Of a stretch of 64,000 nt of DNA, positions 62,786-64,000 are shown piece after piece. Positions within the stretch are counted from its first letter, which is position 1, and each line of letters begins with the position of its first letter. This DNA comes from Actinophytocola sp963840275. GTDB lineage: Bacteria > Actinomycetota > Actinomycetes > Mycobacteriales > Pseudonocardiaceae. Location: the NCBI GenBank assembly GCA_963840275.1, contig CAWIYK010000007.1:248001-312000 (forward strand). Reading direction: 5' to 3'. The position numbers were made by a program, and so were the translations under genes. Under the pieces are notes generated by a model. It saw nothing but the letters and a program-made list of their open reading frames with translations. It searched no databases and had not been told where the DNA came from.

Positions 62786-64000
62786 ATGCGCAGTTCCCCG
62801 ACCGGGAGGCGACTGCTCGCCGCGGCCGGCGTGACGCTCGTCGCGGCGTCGACGGTCGCCGCCTGTGGTTCGGAGTCCGGCACGCAGATCAACGTCTACT
62901 ACGCGCCCGAGGAGAACTTCCAGTCGGTCATCGACGACTGTAATAAGGAAGCCGCCGGGAAGTACGAGATCGTCTACCGCAAGCTGCCGCGTGACGCGGA
63001 CAGCCAGCGCGAGCAGATGGTCCGCAGGCTCGCCGCCGGCGACACCGATCTCGACGTCCTCGGGCTCGACGTCACCTGGGTGCCCGAGTTCGCCGAGGCG
63101 AAGTGGCTCGAGGAGTGGACGGGCGAGGACAAGGCGACCGCGGAGGACGACGTCCTCGAAGGACCGCTCTCCACCGCCATCTGGAACGACAAGCTTTACG
63201 CCGCAACGAAGAACACGAACGTCCAGCTGCTCTGGTACGACGACTCGGTGACGCCGGAGCCGCCGGAGACGTGGCGCGAGATGATCGACACGGCCAAGGA
63301 CCTCAAGGGCCAGGGCAAGCCGTACCAGATCCTGTTCACCGGCGCCCAGTACGAGGGCCTCGTCGTCACCTACAACACGCTGGTCGCGTCCGCGGGCGGC
63401 AAGATCCTCTCCGACGACGGCAAGAGCGTCGTGATGGACCAGGGTGCGGTCGACGCGCTGAAGATCCTCAAGGAGGTCGCCAGCGAGGGCATCACCGACC
63501 CGTCGCTGACCAACACGCAGGAGCAGCAGGTCCAGCAGGGCTTCGAGCAGAAGGACAGCAAGGCCGCGTTCGAGCTGAACTGGCCCTACGTCTACGCCTC
63601 CATGCAGACCGGCAACCCGGACCGCGCCAAGAACTTCAAGTGGGCGCGCTATCCGGGCGTCGACGGGCCGAGCCGGGTCACCATCGGTGGCTACAACCTG
63701 GCGGTCAGCTCCTACTCCGAGCACAAGCCGGAGGCGTTCGAGGCGGCGCTGTGCCTGCGCAACGCGAAGAGCCAGAAGTTCTCCGCCATCAAGGACGGCG
63801 TGCCGCCGACGCTCGGGTCGGTGTACGACGACGAGACGCCGATCGACTCGTCGAAGCCGGAGGACGCGGCGAACAACCCCAGCATGAAGACCGCGTACCC
63901 GATGAAGGACACCATCCAGGAGGAGCTGGAGGACCCGGCGGTGCGGCCGCTGACCGTGGTGTACCAGAACCTGTCGACCATCACGTCGAAGGTGCTCTCG
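62786..64000 (+). CDS. lpqY: Trehalose ABC transporter substrate-binding lipoprotein LpqY (3' end outside window)
   Basis: 405 codons are visible with no stop. A signal with lipobox VAAC places the lipid Cys at 27. The mature part is an extracellular solute-binding protein (INVYYAPEENFQSVIDDCNK; LDVLGLDVTWVPEFAEAKWL; FELNWPYVYASMQTGNPDRA). Following a Rv1234-like gene, it corresponds to LpqY, which recovers trehalose with SugABC; those genes should lie just beyond the window. The ATG has GGAGG about 10 nt upstream. Mycobacterial LpqY is about 468 residues, so roughly 60 are missing. Confidence 0.9.
   Translation, partial: MRSSPTGRRLLAAAGVTLVAASTVAACGSESGTQINVYYAPEENFQSVIDDCNKEAAGKYEIVYRKLPRDADSQREQMVRRLAAGDTDLDVLGLDVTWVPEFAEAKWLEEWTGEDKATAEDDVLEGPLSTAIWNDKLYAATKNTNVQLLWYDDSVTPEPPETWREMIDTAKDLKGQGKPYQILFTGAQYEGLVVTYNTLVASAGGKILSDDGKSVVMDQGAVDALKILKEVASEGITDPSLTNTQEQQVQQGFEQKDSKAAFELNWPYVYASMQTGNPDRAKNFKWARYPGVDGPSRVTIGGYNLAVSSYSEHKPEAFEAALCLRNAKSQKFSAIKDGVPPTLGSVYDDETPIDSSKPEDAANNPSMKTAYPMKDTIQEELEDPAVRPLTVVYQNLSTITSKVLS

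Overview
The window is very GC-rich, has many GTG starts and 4-nt GTGA/ATGA gene overlaps, and carries genes typical of the high-GC Gram-positive phylum (SigE/RseA/HtrA/TatB block, GlgA/GlgC, a lipid-droplet-associated protein next to xseA, DUF3117, LpqY). It is an actinobacterial chromosome, most likely a Pseudonocardiaceae relative of Lentzea/Saccharothrix. The family placement is inference; the phylum is well supported. I saw no rRNA, tRNA, CRISPR array, phage genes or intact insertion sequence.

Layout. 1-4.6 kb: an OmpR-type two-component system divergent from a secreted LolA-like protein with its own ABC exporter. 4.6-8.4 kb: a thiamine importer (thiQ, thiP, thiB, minus strand) under a TPP riboswitch. 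8.4-12.7 kb: pterin carbinolamine dehydratase, PhoX-like and PhoD-like phosphatases, a NIPSNAP protein and a small unknown. 12.7-14.5 kb: a long structured non-coding stretch, then an unusual regulator joining a sigma-region-2-like domain, a receiver and a LuxR HTH. 14.5-20.6 kb: ychF, a large secreted subtilase, and an Ada/AlkA-type repair protein. 20.6-26.2 kb: a 22-nt repeat array, then a LacI-regulated FrcBCAK-like sugar importer with two kinases. 26.2-35.4 kb: VanY-like peptidase, AfsQ-like two-component system with lipoprotein, sbcCD, a methyltransferase and rmuC.

From about 35.5 kb to the end the order follows a conserved actinobacterial backbone known from Mycobacterium tuberculosis: DUF6542 gene, ispH, lipid-droplet protein, xseA, xseB (Rv1111c-Rv1107c); then glgA/glgC, O-methyltransferase, sigE-rseA-htrA-tatB, mrp, MgtE-like/DUF1003 genes, a small membrane protein and lpqY (Rv1212c-Rv1235). 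Inserted among these are a PaaG/PaaX pair, leucyl aminopeptidase, a GtrA protein, an RsiV-like protein kinase, a pair of CitE/malyl-CoA-lyase-type enzymes, a zinc-ribbon microprotein and an acyl-CoA dehydrogenase.

The less expected signals lie between genes. A 22-nt periodic repeat family occurs at two convergent gene junctions, and at one of them it brackets a decayed copy of the glgA 3' end. A 117-nt dispersed element carrying paired DnaA-box-like motifs, a -10-like box and a GC hairpin sits at two other convergent junctions. Hexamers TCTCAG at exact 11-nt spacing lie upstream of both the first response regulator and sigE, suggesting a shared regulator for envelope stress.
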